64,000 bases of DNA, taken from NCBI RefSeq assembly GCF_900110245.1, contig NZ_FOCZ01000002.1, positions 186,001 to 250,000 of the forward strand, in the 5' to 3' direction. Positions within the stretch are counted from its first letter, which is position 1. The number at the start of each line of letters is the position of its first letter. Below the pieces are notes generated by a model, which worked only from the letters and a program-made list of their open reading frames with translations, had not been told where the DNA came from and did no database searches. The stretch is from Niastella yeongjuensis. Lineage in GTDB: Bacteria; Bacteroidota; Bacteroidia; Chitinophagales; Chitinophagaceae. A program made the position numbers and the translations under genes. Shown one piece after another: positions 52,519-61,478 of the stretch.

Positions 52519-53739
52519 TTACTTCTTCACCAACTTCTCCGGATGTGCCGGTTCCTTTTTAAACTCATTTTTCTCAAAGTTTTCCATTACCAGGGCGGCG
52601 GCGCCGGTAACTTCGGCCTGATAGCCAAGGGAAGAAATTTCAATTTCTGTATTGGAGGCCAGCCGGGGAATGCAATGTTCGTTTAATGCCTGTTGTATAG
52701 GCGCCTGCCAGATCTTTCCTGCCGATGACCCGCGACCGCTTAAGATCACCAGTTCCGGGTTCAGTAAATGGATCAGGATTGCCACGCCCCTACCTATATT
52801 ATAACCTGATTCAGATAAAATTTCTACAGCAAACTTATCACCCTTACCTGCAGCTTTAATAATGTCCTGGAAAGCCTGTTCTGCATGTTCTACTGATAGT
52901 TCATTCAACAGCGATATTTTGCCCTCCTTCAGGCCTTTGTTTGCTTTTTCAATAACCACCAACAGGGAAGTTTCGGTTTCCAGGCAGCCACTTTTGCCGC
53001 AGCTGCATAGTTTATTATTTAGGAAAAGCGGAATGTGGCTGAACTCGCCGGCAAACCCGTTGTGTCCACGAAAGAGGTCGCCATTCAGGATCATACCTAA
53101 ACCAACCCCCCAGCCAACGTTTATCACCATGGCATTTTTCTTGGTGCGGGCGGCTCCAAACATCAACTCCGCCAGGGCAATCAGGCGGGAGTCGTTGTCG
53201 ATGTATACCGGTAGTTTGATCTTTGATGAAATGTATTGGGTGAGGGAACCCTGTTCGGGCTCCAGAAAAGTATAATTCATGCCTTTGGCAGAATCAACAA
53301 ACCCCGGCATGCCTATACCCACTCCGGCAATACTGTTTTTTGAGATGCCCGACCGGGTTATAACCTCGTCAATTTTTTCGGTAAGCATATCAAGCGCCAG
53401 TGGGTTCTTTAGTAAAGGAAGCTCGCACAATTCAGTGGCAGCTACCTGTTTGTTCTGCATGTTCAGAATGGCAATTCGGGTAATCAACTGGTCCATGGCC
53501 ACCGATACCACATATAATATATCGGGCAACAGGGAATACATAACGGCACGCCGTCCGCCGGTAGATGCTGCAAAACCGGTTTCGGTAACCCAACCTTCCT
53601 CAATAAGCTTGCCCAGCATTTTGGTGGTAACGGGTAAGCTTTTATGGATCTTGTCGCTCAGGTCAGCGCAGGATAGCATATTAGAAAAATACAGATGCTT
53701 TATGATCTTTTTTCTATACAGTTGATTCTTTTCCGTCAT
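52519..53739 (-). CDS. ROK family transcriptional regulator/sugar kinase-like protein
   Basis: 406 residues from the ATG at 53737-53739 (MTEKNQLYRKKIIKHLYFSN). N-terminal winged helix (ADLSDKIHKSLPVTTKMLGK), then the ROK fold with GVGIGMPGFVDSAKG, MVINVGWGVGLGMILNGDLF, EFSHIPL and the zinc motif CSCGKSGCLE, and a C-terminal LSGRGSS phosphate loop. ROK regulators bind sugars or their phosphates. The gene stands alone; the effector and targets are unknown. Its stop lies 10 nt from the small coiled-coil gene. Confidence 0.93.
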   Translation of the reverse strand: MTEKNQLYRKKIIKHLYFSNMLSCADLSDKIHKSLPVTTKMLGKLIEEGWVTETGFAASTGGRRAVMYSLLPDILYVVSVAMDQLITRIAILNMQNKQVAATELCELPLLKNPLALDMLTEKIDEVITRSGISKNSIAGVGIGMPGFVDSAKGMNYTFLEPEQGSLTQYISSKIKLPVYIDNDSRLIALAELMFGAARTKKNAMVINVGWGVGLGMILNGDLFRGHNGFAGEFSHIPLFLNNKLCSCGKSGCLETETSLLVVIEKANKGLKEGKISLLNELSVEHAEQAFQDIIKAAGKGDKFAVEILSESGYNIGRGVAILIHLLNPELVILSGRGSSAGKIWQAPIQQALNEHCIPRLASNTEIEISSLGYQAEVTGAAALVMENFEKNEFKKEPAHPEKLVKK

Positions 53740-54354
53740 GTACTGTTGCTGAACTTTTATCAAATTTACTGTTAAGTACCTGAACTTTAAAGCAATTCAC
53801 AAAGCAGCCGCACAAGTCAGGTTAAATCACCCTTTACAAGATCGTTGTTTTAGCACATTCGCTGCTATACTATAATACAACGGCCTGAATGTCTGGCTCC
53901 TTTAACCTGGTTTAAATGTAATGGCAGCAGATCGAATATATATGCCGGGGCAACTCTGTTAAATTCTTTATCGTATTGTTTTCTGAAAATTCTGCCATTG
54001 GCTGAGAATATCCCCGTTCCTTGCCCAGCTGGGTTAAGAACCCGGAAGGGGCTATATTAAAAAAAAAAGTAATTAACTGGTAAAGTGTAATCGAGGTTAA
54101 GCCCTGATTCAAATCTGTAAGTGGGCCGGGTAACCGGCTTACTTGTATATGGGTTATTTTTTAGTTTTAGGGTTTGGTTACCCTGTCCTTTTAAGGACAG
54201 GGTTTTTTATTGTAGTTGTTACAAGTTACCCACGAAAATCAGTGAAAGGCAACCAAATGAAACGGTTAATCGTACAACTCCATAGAAAAAAGCATGGATG
54301 CAGTCACTCATAGAAAAACTAAACTCCTTAAACAGCTGAATTAATTGCTATACT
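53740..54354. other. 615-nt intergenic region with hairpins and an orphan terminator
   Basis: No convincing gene. Contains a stem-loop TCCCCGTTCC / GGAAGGGGC (54011-54051) enclosing GGGTTaagAACCC, a GTAAG..CCGG..CTTAC hairpin (54117-54144), and a strong terminator at 54181-54209 on the plus strand. Two AAGTTCAG words lie upstream of the ROK gene. This could hold a structured small RNA or the leader of the cytochrome operon. Confidence 0.5.
54181..54209 (+). terminator. Orphan intrinsic terminator upstream of the cytochrome cluster
   Basis: CCCTGTCCTT (54181-54190) and AAGGACAGGG (54193-54202) with a minimal loop, followed by TTTTTTAT. No plus-strand gene lies in the preceding 440 nt. Confidence 0.75.
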
Positions 54355-54705
54355 ATGATTAAAAAAATTACAGGCGTTTTAGCAGGCGGTATGATATTAT
54401 TTTATGGTTGTTATAACGACAAGGAAGAGATCCTGTACGGTGCTTCAACCTGCGATGGTGTAAATGCATCGTTTGTAGCCGATGTGAACCCGATTATACA
54501 ATCCAGTTGTGCCAAACCCGATTGTCATGCAGCAGGAAGCACCAATGGACCAGGCGCCTTAACATCATATACACAAATAAAAAATGCCGCTACGCAAATA
54601 AAATCGGCGGTGGTTTCCCGTTTTATGCCTGAAGACGGCTCGCTAACGCAAAGCCAAATAAAATCTATAAGCTGCTGGGTTGACTCAGGCGCACCCAACA
54701 ATTAA
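54355..54705 (+). CDS. Lipoprotein with atypical c-type cytochrome motif CX4CH
   Basis: 116 residues. Lipobox YGC (Cys19). A haem-type motif C52-x4-C57-H58 (SSCAKPDCHAAG) and a possible axial Met91 in SRFMPEDGSLTQSQI, followed by ISCWVDSGAPNN, the ending usual in small cytochrome c domains (MPp-x-Lt-x-x-x-I-x-x-W). The CX4CH spacing differs from the normal CXXCH. Whether haem is attached cannot be known from sequence alone. First gene of a cluster of four with short gaps. Confidence 0.75.
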   Translation: MIKKITGVLAGGMILFYGCYNDKEEILYGASTCDGVNASFVADVNPIIQSSCAKPDCHAAGSTNGPGALTSYTQIKNAATQIKSAVVSRFMPEDGSLTQSQIKSISCWVDSGAPNN

Positions 54706-54719
54706 ATTCACAATCTTCC

Positions 54720-55157
54720 ATGAACAAGAAAAGGACAATCATTGGTGGTATCGTAGTAGTTATTGCATTGGCTGCCGGTTATGGCTGGTACCAATATAAC
54801 AGGACCGTTCAGGGGCTCGCCAATGTAAGTGCTGATTTTACTGTAAATGCTACAGATCTGATCAAAGAATTTGTTAGTAGCGAAGACGCCACTAATAAAA
54901 AGTACCTGAATAAAATTTTATCGGTAAAAGGCATAGTTAAGAACGTGGAAGCAGCGCAGAACACCGTTGTACTGGGCGACACCAGTGATATGTCGGGCGT
55001 TCGTTGCGTATTAGACAGCACCGCCAATACCACGGTAGGATCACTACAAAAAGGAGCCCTTATAACTATTAAAGGAGCCATTACCGGATTTAATAAAGAT
55101 GAAACAGGGCTGTTAGGATCAGATGTTCAATTAAACCGCTGCGTTATAGGCAACTAA
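54720..55157 (+). CDS. OB-fold (tRNA_anti-like) envelope protein
   Basis: 145 residues. An N-terminal membrane anchor (IIGGIVVVIALAAGYGWYQY), then an OB-fold: YLNKILSVKGIVKNVEAAQN, VVLGDTSDMSGVRCVLDSTA, LQKGALITIKGAITGFNKDE. This is the tRNA_anti-like/OB fold repeatedly found in envelope proteins of Bacteroidota. Fourteen nt after the cytochrome-like gene. Confidence 0.75.
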   Translation: MNKKRTIIGGIVVVIALAAGYGWYQYNRTVQGLANVSADFTVNATDLIKEFVSSEDATNKKYLNKILSVKGIVKNVEAAQNTVVLGDTSDMSGVRCVLDSTANTTVGSLQKGALITIKGAITGFNKDETGLLGSDVQLNRCVIGN

Positions 55158-55184
55158 GCAATTGTTAAAACCAAATATTTTATT

Positions 55185-55751
55185 ATGAGTTTCTTGATAA
55201 AGAAAGGCATTATATCGTGCTGCCTTATATTAATGGCGGCGTCATTAATGGCACAGGACAAATTCTTCACCAAAAGCGGAAACATACAGTTTTCTTCAAA
55301 GGGCGCTATTGAAACCATTGAAGCAACGCATCGCAGTGTTACCTGTGTACTCGATTCAAAAACCGGTGACATTCAGTTTGCAGTACTCATGAAAGGTTTT
55401 GAATTCAAAAAAGCATTGATGCAGGAACACTTCAATGAAAATTACGTAGAAAGCGATAAATACCCCAAGGCCGAGTTTCGCGGACAAATAGTTAACAACA
55501 GTGAAGTAAACTACACAAAGGATGGTACCTATACGGTTCATATAAAAGGCAAGCTTACCCTGCATGGACAAACAAAAGATGTAGAAGCGGATGGCAAAAT
55601 CACGGTGAAGGATGGCAAGCTGCAGGCTGCCTCCAAACTCAAGATCCTGATGTCTGATTACGACATTGACATTCCCGGTACAGTAGCGCAAAACATGTCA
55701 GATACCATAAACATTTCAGTAAGCTGTACGCTGGAACCATTGAAACAATAA
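55185..55751 (+). CDS. YceI family protein, exported
   Basis: 188 residues. Signal peptide ending SLMAQ. YceI lipocalin-like beta-barrel with SGNIQFSSKGAIETIEATHR, the family's EHFNENYVESDKYPKAEFRG segment and a conserved KGKLTLHGQTKDV. Relatives bind isoprenoid-type lipids; the ligand here is unknown. Third gene of the cluster. Confidence 0.9.
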   Translation: MSFLIKKGIISCCLILMAASLMAQDKFFTKSGNIQFSSKGAIETIEATHRSVTCVLDSKTGDIQFAVLMKGFEFKKALMQEHFNENYVESDKYPKAEFRGQIVNNSEVNYTKDGTYTVHIKGKLTLHGQTKDVEADGKITVKDGKLQAASKLKILMSDYDIDIPGTVAQNMSDTINISVSCTLEPLKQ

Positions 55752-55783
55752 ACGGCACAGACCAAACTAAATAACCAACCAAT

Positions 55784-56671
55784 ATGAGCAAAATAACCTA
55801 CATACTCCTGACTGCCTGTTTTGTTATAACGGCGGCCAATACCATTCAGGCGCAGGACCAGGACCTGTTAAGCATGGTCAAGGATTCTGCAAAAAAAGAA
55901 TATGCAACCGGCGCCTTCAAATCAACACGTGTTATCAACGGCCAGTCTATGGAACTGCTGGGCAAGGGCGTGCTGGACGTGCGTATTCTGCACCGTTTTG
56001 GCCTTATCAGCGAGGGCGCTAAAGAATTTTTTGGTTTAGACCAGGCCAGTATGCGTATGGGGTTTGACTATGGCATAACTGATAACTTAAGTGTAGGTGT
56101 GGGAAGAAGTACCCTGGATAAAGAATTGGATGGCTTTTTTAAATTCCGCCCAATACGCCAGGGTGCAGGTGGCGGTTCTCCGGTTTCTGTAGTATGGGTA
56201 TCGGGTGTTACGGTTCAAACCATGCCCTGGGCAGATACCACCCGGAAAAACTATTTCTCTTCACGTGTAGCTTATTACCATCAAATAATCATCGGACGCA
56301 AATTCAGCAACGCCTTCAGTTTGCAGGTAAGCCCTATTATGGTTCACCGCAATCTGGTTGCAAAAGCCGATCAGGAGAACAATACCTGGGCATTAGGGAT
56401 TGGTGGCCGGTTGAAACTTTCTAAACGCACTGCTTTTGTAGTAGATTATCATCCCATACTGGCAGGACGTGAACCCGGAACCAAAGACCCCTTATCTATG
56501 GGATTTGATATTGAGACCGGCGGTCACGTATTTCAGTTACACTTTAGTAACAGCACCGGTATGAATGAAAAAGCCTTCTTAACCGGTACCAGAGATGATT
56601 TCTGGAAAGGTGATATCCGGTTTGGCTTTAACCTGTCGCGCGTGTTTCAGGTAAATAAAAAGAAAAAATAA
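55784..56671 (+). CDS. DUF5777 family beta-barrel protein
   Basis: 295 residues with a signal peptide (ends NTIQAQ). An N-terminal YATGAFKSTRVINGQSMELL block followed by amphipathic strands, with GLDQASMRMGFDYGITDNLS, SVGVGRSTLDKELDGFF and QVSPIMVHRNLV. This matches the DUF5777 barrel family seen next to YceI and cytochrome-like genes in Bacteroidota. Probably in the outer membrane. Last of the four-gene cluster, followed by a terminator. Confidence 0.85.
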   Translation: MSKITYILLTACFVITAANTIQAQDQDLLSMVKDSAKKEYATGAFKSTRVINGQSMELLGKGVLDVRILHRFGLISEGAKEFFGLDQASMRMGFDYGITDNLSVGVGRSTLDKELDGFFKFRPIRQGAGGGSPVSVVWVSGVTVQTMPWADTTRKNYFSSRVAYYHQIIIGRKFSNAFSLQVSPIMVHRNLVAKADQENNTWALGIGGRLKLSKRTAFVVDYHPILAGREPGTKDPLSMGFDIETGGHVFQLHFSNSTGMNEKAFLTGTRDDFWKGDIRFGFNLSRVFQVNKKKK

Positions 56672-56698
56672 GCCGTTTTTACCCAGTGAACAATAAAT

Positions 56699-56728
56699 AG
56701 GCCTTCCGATTTTTCGGGAGGCTTTTAT
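56699..56728. terminator. Terminator at the 3' end of the cytochrome cluster
   Basis: GCCTTCCGA / TCGGGAGGC (56701-56709 and 56714-56722), followed by TTTTATTTT. It overlaps the birA stop codon region on the other strand. Confidence 0.8.
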
Positions 56729-57483
56729 TTTAAAATAAGCTCTACCTCGCCAAAGTCAAATGCGCGTTCCATCACGTCTTTGGTTAACAACTGGCCATTA
56801 TCTGAAACACCCATAATGGTAGTTTCAAACAAAGCAGCGCCCTTTTTCAAGGTAACGGGCTGATGTAATTTGAATAACACCTGTTGATATTCCCACATGA
56901 TGGTTTCAATACCACCTGCCTGTAATTGCCGGTACCGGTGTTCCAGCGACTGACACAGTTCCTGACCCAATGCAGCCGCATCAAAATCTTTGCCGGTGAT
57001 CTGTTTCAATGAAACCGGGTTGGGTAAACTGGGATCAAAAACAACCTGGTTTATGTTTATTCCAATGCCTGCTACGGCAAATAACCAATCGGTACCGCGG
57101 AATACATTTTCTATTAAAATGCCACCTGCCTTTCTGTCACGCCAATACACATCATTTGGCCATTTAATAGCGGTTTCATCCCCGGCATATTTTTTATAAA
57201 AATCATAACAGGCGAGGGCTACTGTAGCAGAGAGCCAGAACTGGCGACTGGGCAATAAGCCGGGTACAATAACCGCACTAAGCATGATGTTTTGATTAGG
57301 GGTTGTTAACCAGCTTTTTCCCCGTTGGCCTTTACCGGCTGTTTGTTCCAGGGCGAACCAGGTGGTGCCATGAGTTGCCAATCCGGCTTGTATTTGCCGC
57401 ATGGCATAGTTGTTGGTGCTGTCTATTGTTGGTAATATTATATAAGGATGACCAATAGGAGCCTCTTTACCAGGATGTGACAA
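56725..57483 (-). CDS. birA: Biotin--[acetyl-CoA-carboxylase] ligase, class I
   Basis: 252 residues, without the DNA-binding N-terminus of bifunctional BirA. Ligase core with STNNYAMRQIQAG, the biotin/AMP loop region TAGKGQRGKSWLTTPNQNIM (GKGQRG in place of GRGRRG), KWPNDVYWRDRKAGGILIEN and a C-terminal SH3-like part with VSDNGQLLTKDVMERAFDFG. Attaches biotin to carboxylase carrier domains. Divergent from rsfS. Confidence 0.95.
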   Translation of the reverse strand: MSHPGKEAPIGHPYIILPTIDSTNNYAMRQIQAGLATHGTTWFALEQTAGKGQRGKSWLTTPNQNIMLSAVIVPGLLPSRQFWLSATVALACYDFYKKYAGDETAIKWPNDVYWRDRKAGGILIENVFRGTDWLFAVAGIGININQVVFDPSLPNPVSLKQITGKDFDAAALGQELCQSLEHRYRQLQAGGIETIMWEYQQVLFKLHQPVTLKKGAALFETTIMGVSDNGQLLTKDVMERAFDFGEVELILK

Positions 57484-57676
57484 AAGATTATTATTTTTGG
57501 GAAGTGCGAAATTAGGGATTGCCCTTGAGCGTTTAGTAAGAAATGTGGTAATAAGCGGATTTATTCGTATTTTAATTACCTGAAGTCACTTCCCCGGTCA
57601 GGGAAGAAACGAGTCTGAAATCAGAGCTCCTCGCTACCAGAACCTAAAACACATTGATCATTAAAACACAGGATTA

Positions 57677-58078
57677 TTGGAACAAGTTTCATTGTTAGCT
57701 ACCCGTCGTAAGCGAAATAGTGTAGCCCGGTTAACAAAAAATTCAAAGATTTACAAAGCAATCATTCACGCCATAAAGGAAAAGAAGGGAGAGCATATTG
57801 TGTCGTTGGACCTGCGCAAAATCCCCGAAGCTGTTGCCGACTTTTTTATTATTTGTGAAGCCAGCAGTACCACACAGGTAAAGGCTATTGCCGACTTTGT
57901 ACAGGAGCATGTTAGGGCAACTGCTGAAGAAACTCCTTTCCATAGCGAAGGACAACAGACAGCCCACTGGATATTAATCGATTACGTTAACGTTGTCGTG
58001 CATGTAATGCAACCGGAAACCCGCAAGTTTTACAAATTGGAAGAAATGTGGAACGATGCTGAAGGTGAAGAATATTAA
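57677..58078 (+). CDS. rsfS: Ribosome silencing factor RsfS
   Basis: 133 residues from a TTG start at 57677; no ATG or GTG start gives a longer conserved N-terminus. Family marks IYKAIIHAIKEKKGEHIVSL, ADFFIICEASSTTQVKAIAD, HVRATAEETPFHSEGQQTAH and WILIDYVNVVVHVMQPETRK. Binds uL14 of the large subunit and keeps the subunits apart when nutrients are scarce. The order birA, rsfS, ftsH is conserved in Bacteroidota. Confidence 0.93.
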   Translation: MEQVSLLATRRKRNSVARLTKNSKIYKAIIHAIKEKKGEHIVSLDLRKIPEAVADFFIICEASSTTQVKAIADFVQEHVRATAEETPFHSEGQQTAHWILIDYVNVVVHVMQPETRKFYKLEEMWNDAEGEEY

Positions 58079-58216
58079 GCTCACCAGCAAAATTTAATGT
58101 TAAAATGCCGGTTTGTGCGAAATAATGATTAACTAACAGCTTTTTAGGCGAACAATTTAGCGTCGTCGATCATTAATTATTTTATCTAGAAAACCAAGGA
58201 CAAGCAACAATATACT

Positions 58217-60280
58217 ATGTCACAAGACGAGTCAAGACAGAACGACCGCAATTTCCCTCGCTTACGGCCCCGTGATGACGGTGGTGGACAGCGGAAAGGT
58301 CCAAAATTCAATATTTACTGGGTTTGGGCTATTATTTTCGCAGTTTTAGTAGGCTTTCAATTATTTGGTTCCTTTGCTCCCGACGCTAAAACCATTACCG
58401 ATCTCGAGTTTTACAAAATGTTGGATAATGGGGATGTAGATAAGCTTAACACAGTTACCAATAAAAATACGGTTCGCGTATTTATCAAGAAAGACAGATT
58501 GGATAAATACAAAGACCAGCTTTCAAAAAATAACTGGACCAGCGTTGGTGATAAGGGTCCGCACTTCGAATTCAAGGTTATTAAAGCTGATGATTTTAAT
58601 AAAGAACTGAACGCCTACTTCGATAAACATCCTGAACTTACCCGGGTTGCCAATATACCCATTCAGGAAGGAGAGTGGTTTGGCTCTATCATTCAATTCC
58701 TGTTACCTCTTGTAGTGATCGTGCTCATATGGGTAATGTTGATGCGGAAAATGGGTGGCGGTGCTTCCGGTGGCAGTGGCCCCGGTGGTATCTTCAACAT
58801 TGGCAAATCAAGAGCAACCCTGTTCGATAAAGGCACGAAAGTAAACATTACCTTTTCGGATGTAGCTGGTCTTGATGAAGCCAAGGTAGAGGTGATGGAG
58901 ATCGTTGACTTTTTAAAGAATCCCAAGAAATACACCGCACTTGGTGGTAAAATTCCAAAAGGTGCATTGCTGGTAGGTCCTCCCGGAACCGGTAAAACCC
59001 TGCTGGCAAAAGCCATGGCTGGTGAAGCACAGGTTCCTTTCTTCAGCATGAGCGGTAGTGATTTCGTGGAGCTGTTTGTTGGGGTAGGTGCGAGCCGTGT
59101 TCGCGACCTGTTTAAACAAGCCCGTGAAAAAGCGCCTTGTATTATCTTCATCGATGAAATTGATGCTATTGGCCGTGCACGCGGTAAAAACGCGATCATG
59201 AGCAACGACGAACGGGAAAGCACCCTGAACCAGTTACTGGTTGAAATGGATGGTTTCAGCGGCGAAAGCGGAATCATCGTACTGGCTGCTACCAACCGCC
59301 CCGATGTACTGGACAGTGCGTTACTGCGTCCCGGCCGTTTCGACCGTCAGATCTCTATCGACAAACCTGATCTGAAAGGCCGCGAGCACATCTTTAAAGT
59401 GCACCTGAAACCGATCAAGATCTCTGAAAAAGTAGATATTCATAAACTGGCTGAACAAACACCAGGTTTTGCCGGCGCCGATATTGCCAACGTATGTAAC
59501 GAAGCCGCCCTGATAGCTGCCCGTAAAGGAAAGCAATCCGTTGAAATGGACGACTTCCAGGATGCCGTTGACCGTGTTATCGGTGGTTTGGAAAAGAAAA
59601 ACAAGATCATTTCTCCCGACGAAAAACGCATCATCGCTTACCACGAAGCTGGTCACGCAATTTGCGGCTGGTTCCTGGAGCATGCGTATCCATTATTGAA
59701 AGTGACTATTGTACCAAGAGGCGTTGCCGCCCTGGGATATGCACAGTATACACCCAAAGAGCAATACCTGTACAATACCGATCAGCTGATGGACCAGGTT
59801 TGTATGACATTGGGCGGTCGCGCGAGCGAAGATATTTTCTTCGGTAAAATATCAACCGGTGCACAGAACGACCTGCAACAGATCACACGGATAGCCTATT
59901 CGATGGTTACTGTATATGGCATGAATGAAAAAGTGGGCAATGTAAGTTTTTACGATCCTGCTGCGGAAAACTCATTCACCAAACCATACTCTGAAGAAAC
60001 TTCCAAAATCATAGATGAAGAGGTGCGTAAGCTGATAGAAGTGGCGTATGAAAAAACCAAGGAATTGCTTACCGAGAAAAAGTCACAGGTTGAAAAACTA
60101 GCCGAAGCTTTACTCGAAAAAGAAGTGTTGTTTCAAAGTGATGTAGAAGCATTGATTGGAAAACGTCCTTTTACAGATAAGAAAACACTTGATGTAGATG
60201 GCGAAGGCCATGCCGAAGGAGCCATCAGCGAAGGTGTTCCTCCTTACGACAGCAACGTTACCAATCACCCTGCTACATAA
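58217..60280 (+). CDS. ftsH: ATP-dependent zinc metalloprotease FtsH
   Basis: 687 residues. N-terminal membrane segments (about 32-50 and 157-175) around a periplasmic domain, then AAA+ module with Walker A GPPGTGKT (254-261), Walker [11 protein letters not shown] (308-317), SRH with RPGRFDRQ, and a zinc protease with HEAGH (476-480). Acts as a hexamer in membrane protein quality control. The acidic, Glu/Val-rich C-terminus is variable. LutC follows by 8 nt. Confidence 0.98.
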   Translation: MSQDESRQNDRNFPRLRPRDDGGGQRKGPKFNIYWVWAIIFAVLVGFQLFGSFAPDAKTITDLEFYKMLDNGDVDKLNTVTNKNTVRVFIKKDRLDKYKDQLSKNNWTSVGDKGPHFEFKVIKADDFNKELNAYFDKHPELTRVANIPIQEGEWFGSIIQFLLPLVVIVLIWVMLMRKMGGGASGGSGPGGIFNIGKSRATLFDKGTKVNITFSDVAGLDEAKVEVMEIVDFLKNPKKYTALGGKIPKGALLVGPPGTGKTLLAKAMAGEAQVPFFSMSGSDFVELFVGVGASRVRDLFKQAREKAPCIIFIDEIDAIGRARGKNAIMSNDERESTLNQLLVEMDGFSGESGIIVLAATNRPDVLDSALLRPGRFDRQISIDKPDLKGREHIFKVHLKPIKISEKVDIHKLAEQTPGFAGADIANVCNEAALIAARKGKQSVEMDDFQDAVDRVIGGLEKKNKIISPDEKRIIAYHEAGHAICGWFLEHAYPLLKVTIVPRGVAALGYAQYTPKEQYLYNTDQLMDQVCMTLGGRASEDIFFGKISTGAQNDLQQITRIAYSMVTVYGMNEKVGNVSFYDPAAENSFTKPYSEETSKIIDEEVRKLIEVAYEKTKELLTEKKSQVEKLAEALLEKEVLFQSDVEALIGKRPFTDKKTLDVDGEGHAEGAISEGVPPYDSNVTNHPAT

Positions 60281-60288
60281 TTGATGTT

Positions 60289-60924
60289 ATGAACGTTTCT
60301 CCAGCAAAAGAAAATATTTTAAAAAAAATACGAAAGGCGTTGACTAGTTCAACGCCTCTCCCTTTTCCGGCAAGTGAAGGAAATAGTTCCGTTTATCAAC
60401 CTTCTCAGCAAGACCTGGGTTTAGAATTCGCAGAACGGTTTACCAGACTTCAGGGGAAATTTGTTTTTTGCGAAAACTATCAGGAGCTGGCTGCCCAGCT
60501 TAGCCAGCTTGTTGCCGCTAACAAATGGGATAAGGTATATTGTAAAGAGGAAGGTTTACGAAAAACGCTCGCAGATAATCAATTCAACAATTATTCTCAC
60601 ACCGATCTGGCTTCTTGCGATACGGCTATCACTACCTGCGAATGGCTGGTGGCCCGTACCGGTAGCATTGTTATGTCAGCTGCCCAGGAAAGTGGCCGTA
60701 CGGTAAGTGTATATACGCCCGTGCATATTTGCATTGCTCATACCAGTCAACTCGTGTATGATGTTAAAGACGCATTGGCCAAAGCCCGGGAGAAATACAA
60801 CGGTAATCTTCCATCGTTGATCACCTTTGCAACAGGCCCCAGCCGTACAGCTGATATTGAAAAAATGCTGGTGGTAGGGGTGCATGGTCCAAAAGAGGTA
60901 TACGTATTTCTGGTGGATCAATAA
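60289..60924 (+). CDS. lutC: LutC-type LUD-domain protein
   Basis: 211 residues. LUD (DUF162) domain throughout, with SCDTAITTCEWLVARTGSIV, TGSIVMSAAQESGRTVSVYT, CIAHTSQLVYDVKDALAKA and the C-terminal TFATGPSRTADIEKMLVVGV. LutC functions with LutA and LutB in lactate oxidation. Here it is tied to ftsH by an 8-nt gap, while the only lutB in view lies 24 kb upstream. In Bacteroidota this gene is commonly found beside ftsH, so a separate role is possible. Confidence 0.9.
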   Translation: MNVSPAKENILKKIRKALTSSTPLPFPASEGNSSVYQPSQQDLGLEFAERFTRLQGKFVFCENYQELAAQLSQLVAANKWDKVYCKEEGLRKTLADNQFNNYSHTDLASCDTAITTCEWLVARTGSIVMSAAQESGRTVSVYTPVHICIAHTSQLVYDVKDALAKAREKYNGNLPSLITFATGPSRTADIEKMLVVGVHGPKEVYVFLVDQ

Positions 60925-60992
60925 AAATAGCAATCGGCATAAGGCCTGCTATTGAACGGGTGACCCTATTACATGTTTTACGTTTCACGCAC

Positions 60993-61418
60993 ATGCAATC
61001 AAATATTTACCGGTTATTTTTATATGGTACACTACGAAGTGGATGTCATCTGCCTGTATATTCCTATATAAGCCGGTATTTTATATTTGATGGGGTGGGG
61101 GCAGTGCCGGGTCAGTTGTTCGATATGGGTGACTATCCCGCCGCTATTCCCAGTACAGAAGATTGTTTAATTACCGGAGAACTGTATCATATTGCCCAAC
61201 AGGAAGAGTTTGACTATGTGATGGAACAACTCGATGACTACGAAGGGCTGTTGGTTGAACCCGGCGGCATTCCTTTATTCAGAAGGGAACCGGTAAATGT
61301 GTTATTCAAAAATTCTACTGTAATTGCCTGGATGTACTGGTATAATAGAGACATTATTAACCAGCATAGGATAGAGTCAGGTGATTATGTGGCTTATAAA
61401 ATGGGTATAGGGAAGTGA
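60993..61418 (+). CDS. Gamma-glutamylcyclotransferase family protein
   Basis: 141 residues from the ATG at 60993; an upstream GTG at 60960 would add eleven residues that are not conserved. The family start RLFLYGTLRSG, the CLITGELYHIAQQEEFDYV piece and the catalytic acidic residue in DDYEGLLV are present. Small YtfP-like cyclotransferase; substrate unknown. Confidence 0.9.
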   Translation: MQSNIYRLFLYGTLRSGCHLPVYSYISRYFIFDGVGAVPGQLFDMGDYPAAIPSTEDCLITGELYHIAQQEEFDYVMEQLDDYEGLLVEPGGIPLFRREPVNVLFKNSTVIAWMYWYNRDIINQHRIESGDYVAYKMGIGK

Positions 61419-61478
61419 GCGGGAGGTTGAAAGAGTTGATAAATTGACAAGTTAACAAGAACATAGAACTAAGAACGC

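Noticed and set aside
53912-54112. 66-codon minus-strand frame upstream of the ROK gene
   Set aside because: No conserved features, and it covers the stem-loop at 54011-54051; more likely untranslated.
54075-54145. Possible tRNA because of a GATTCAAATC word
   Set aside because: The surrounding bases do not form a T arm, acceptor stem or anticodon arm.
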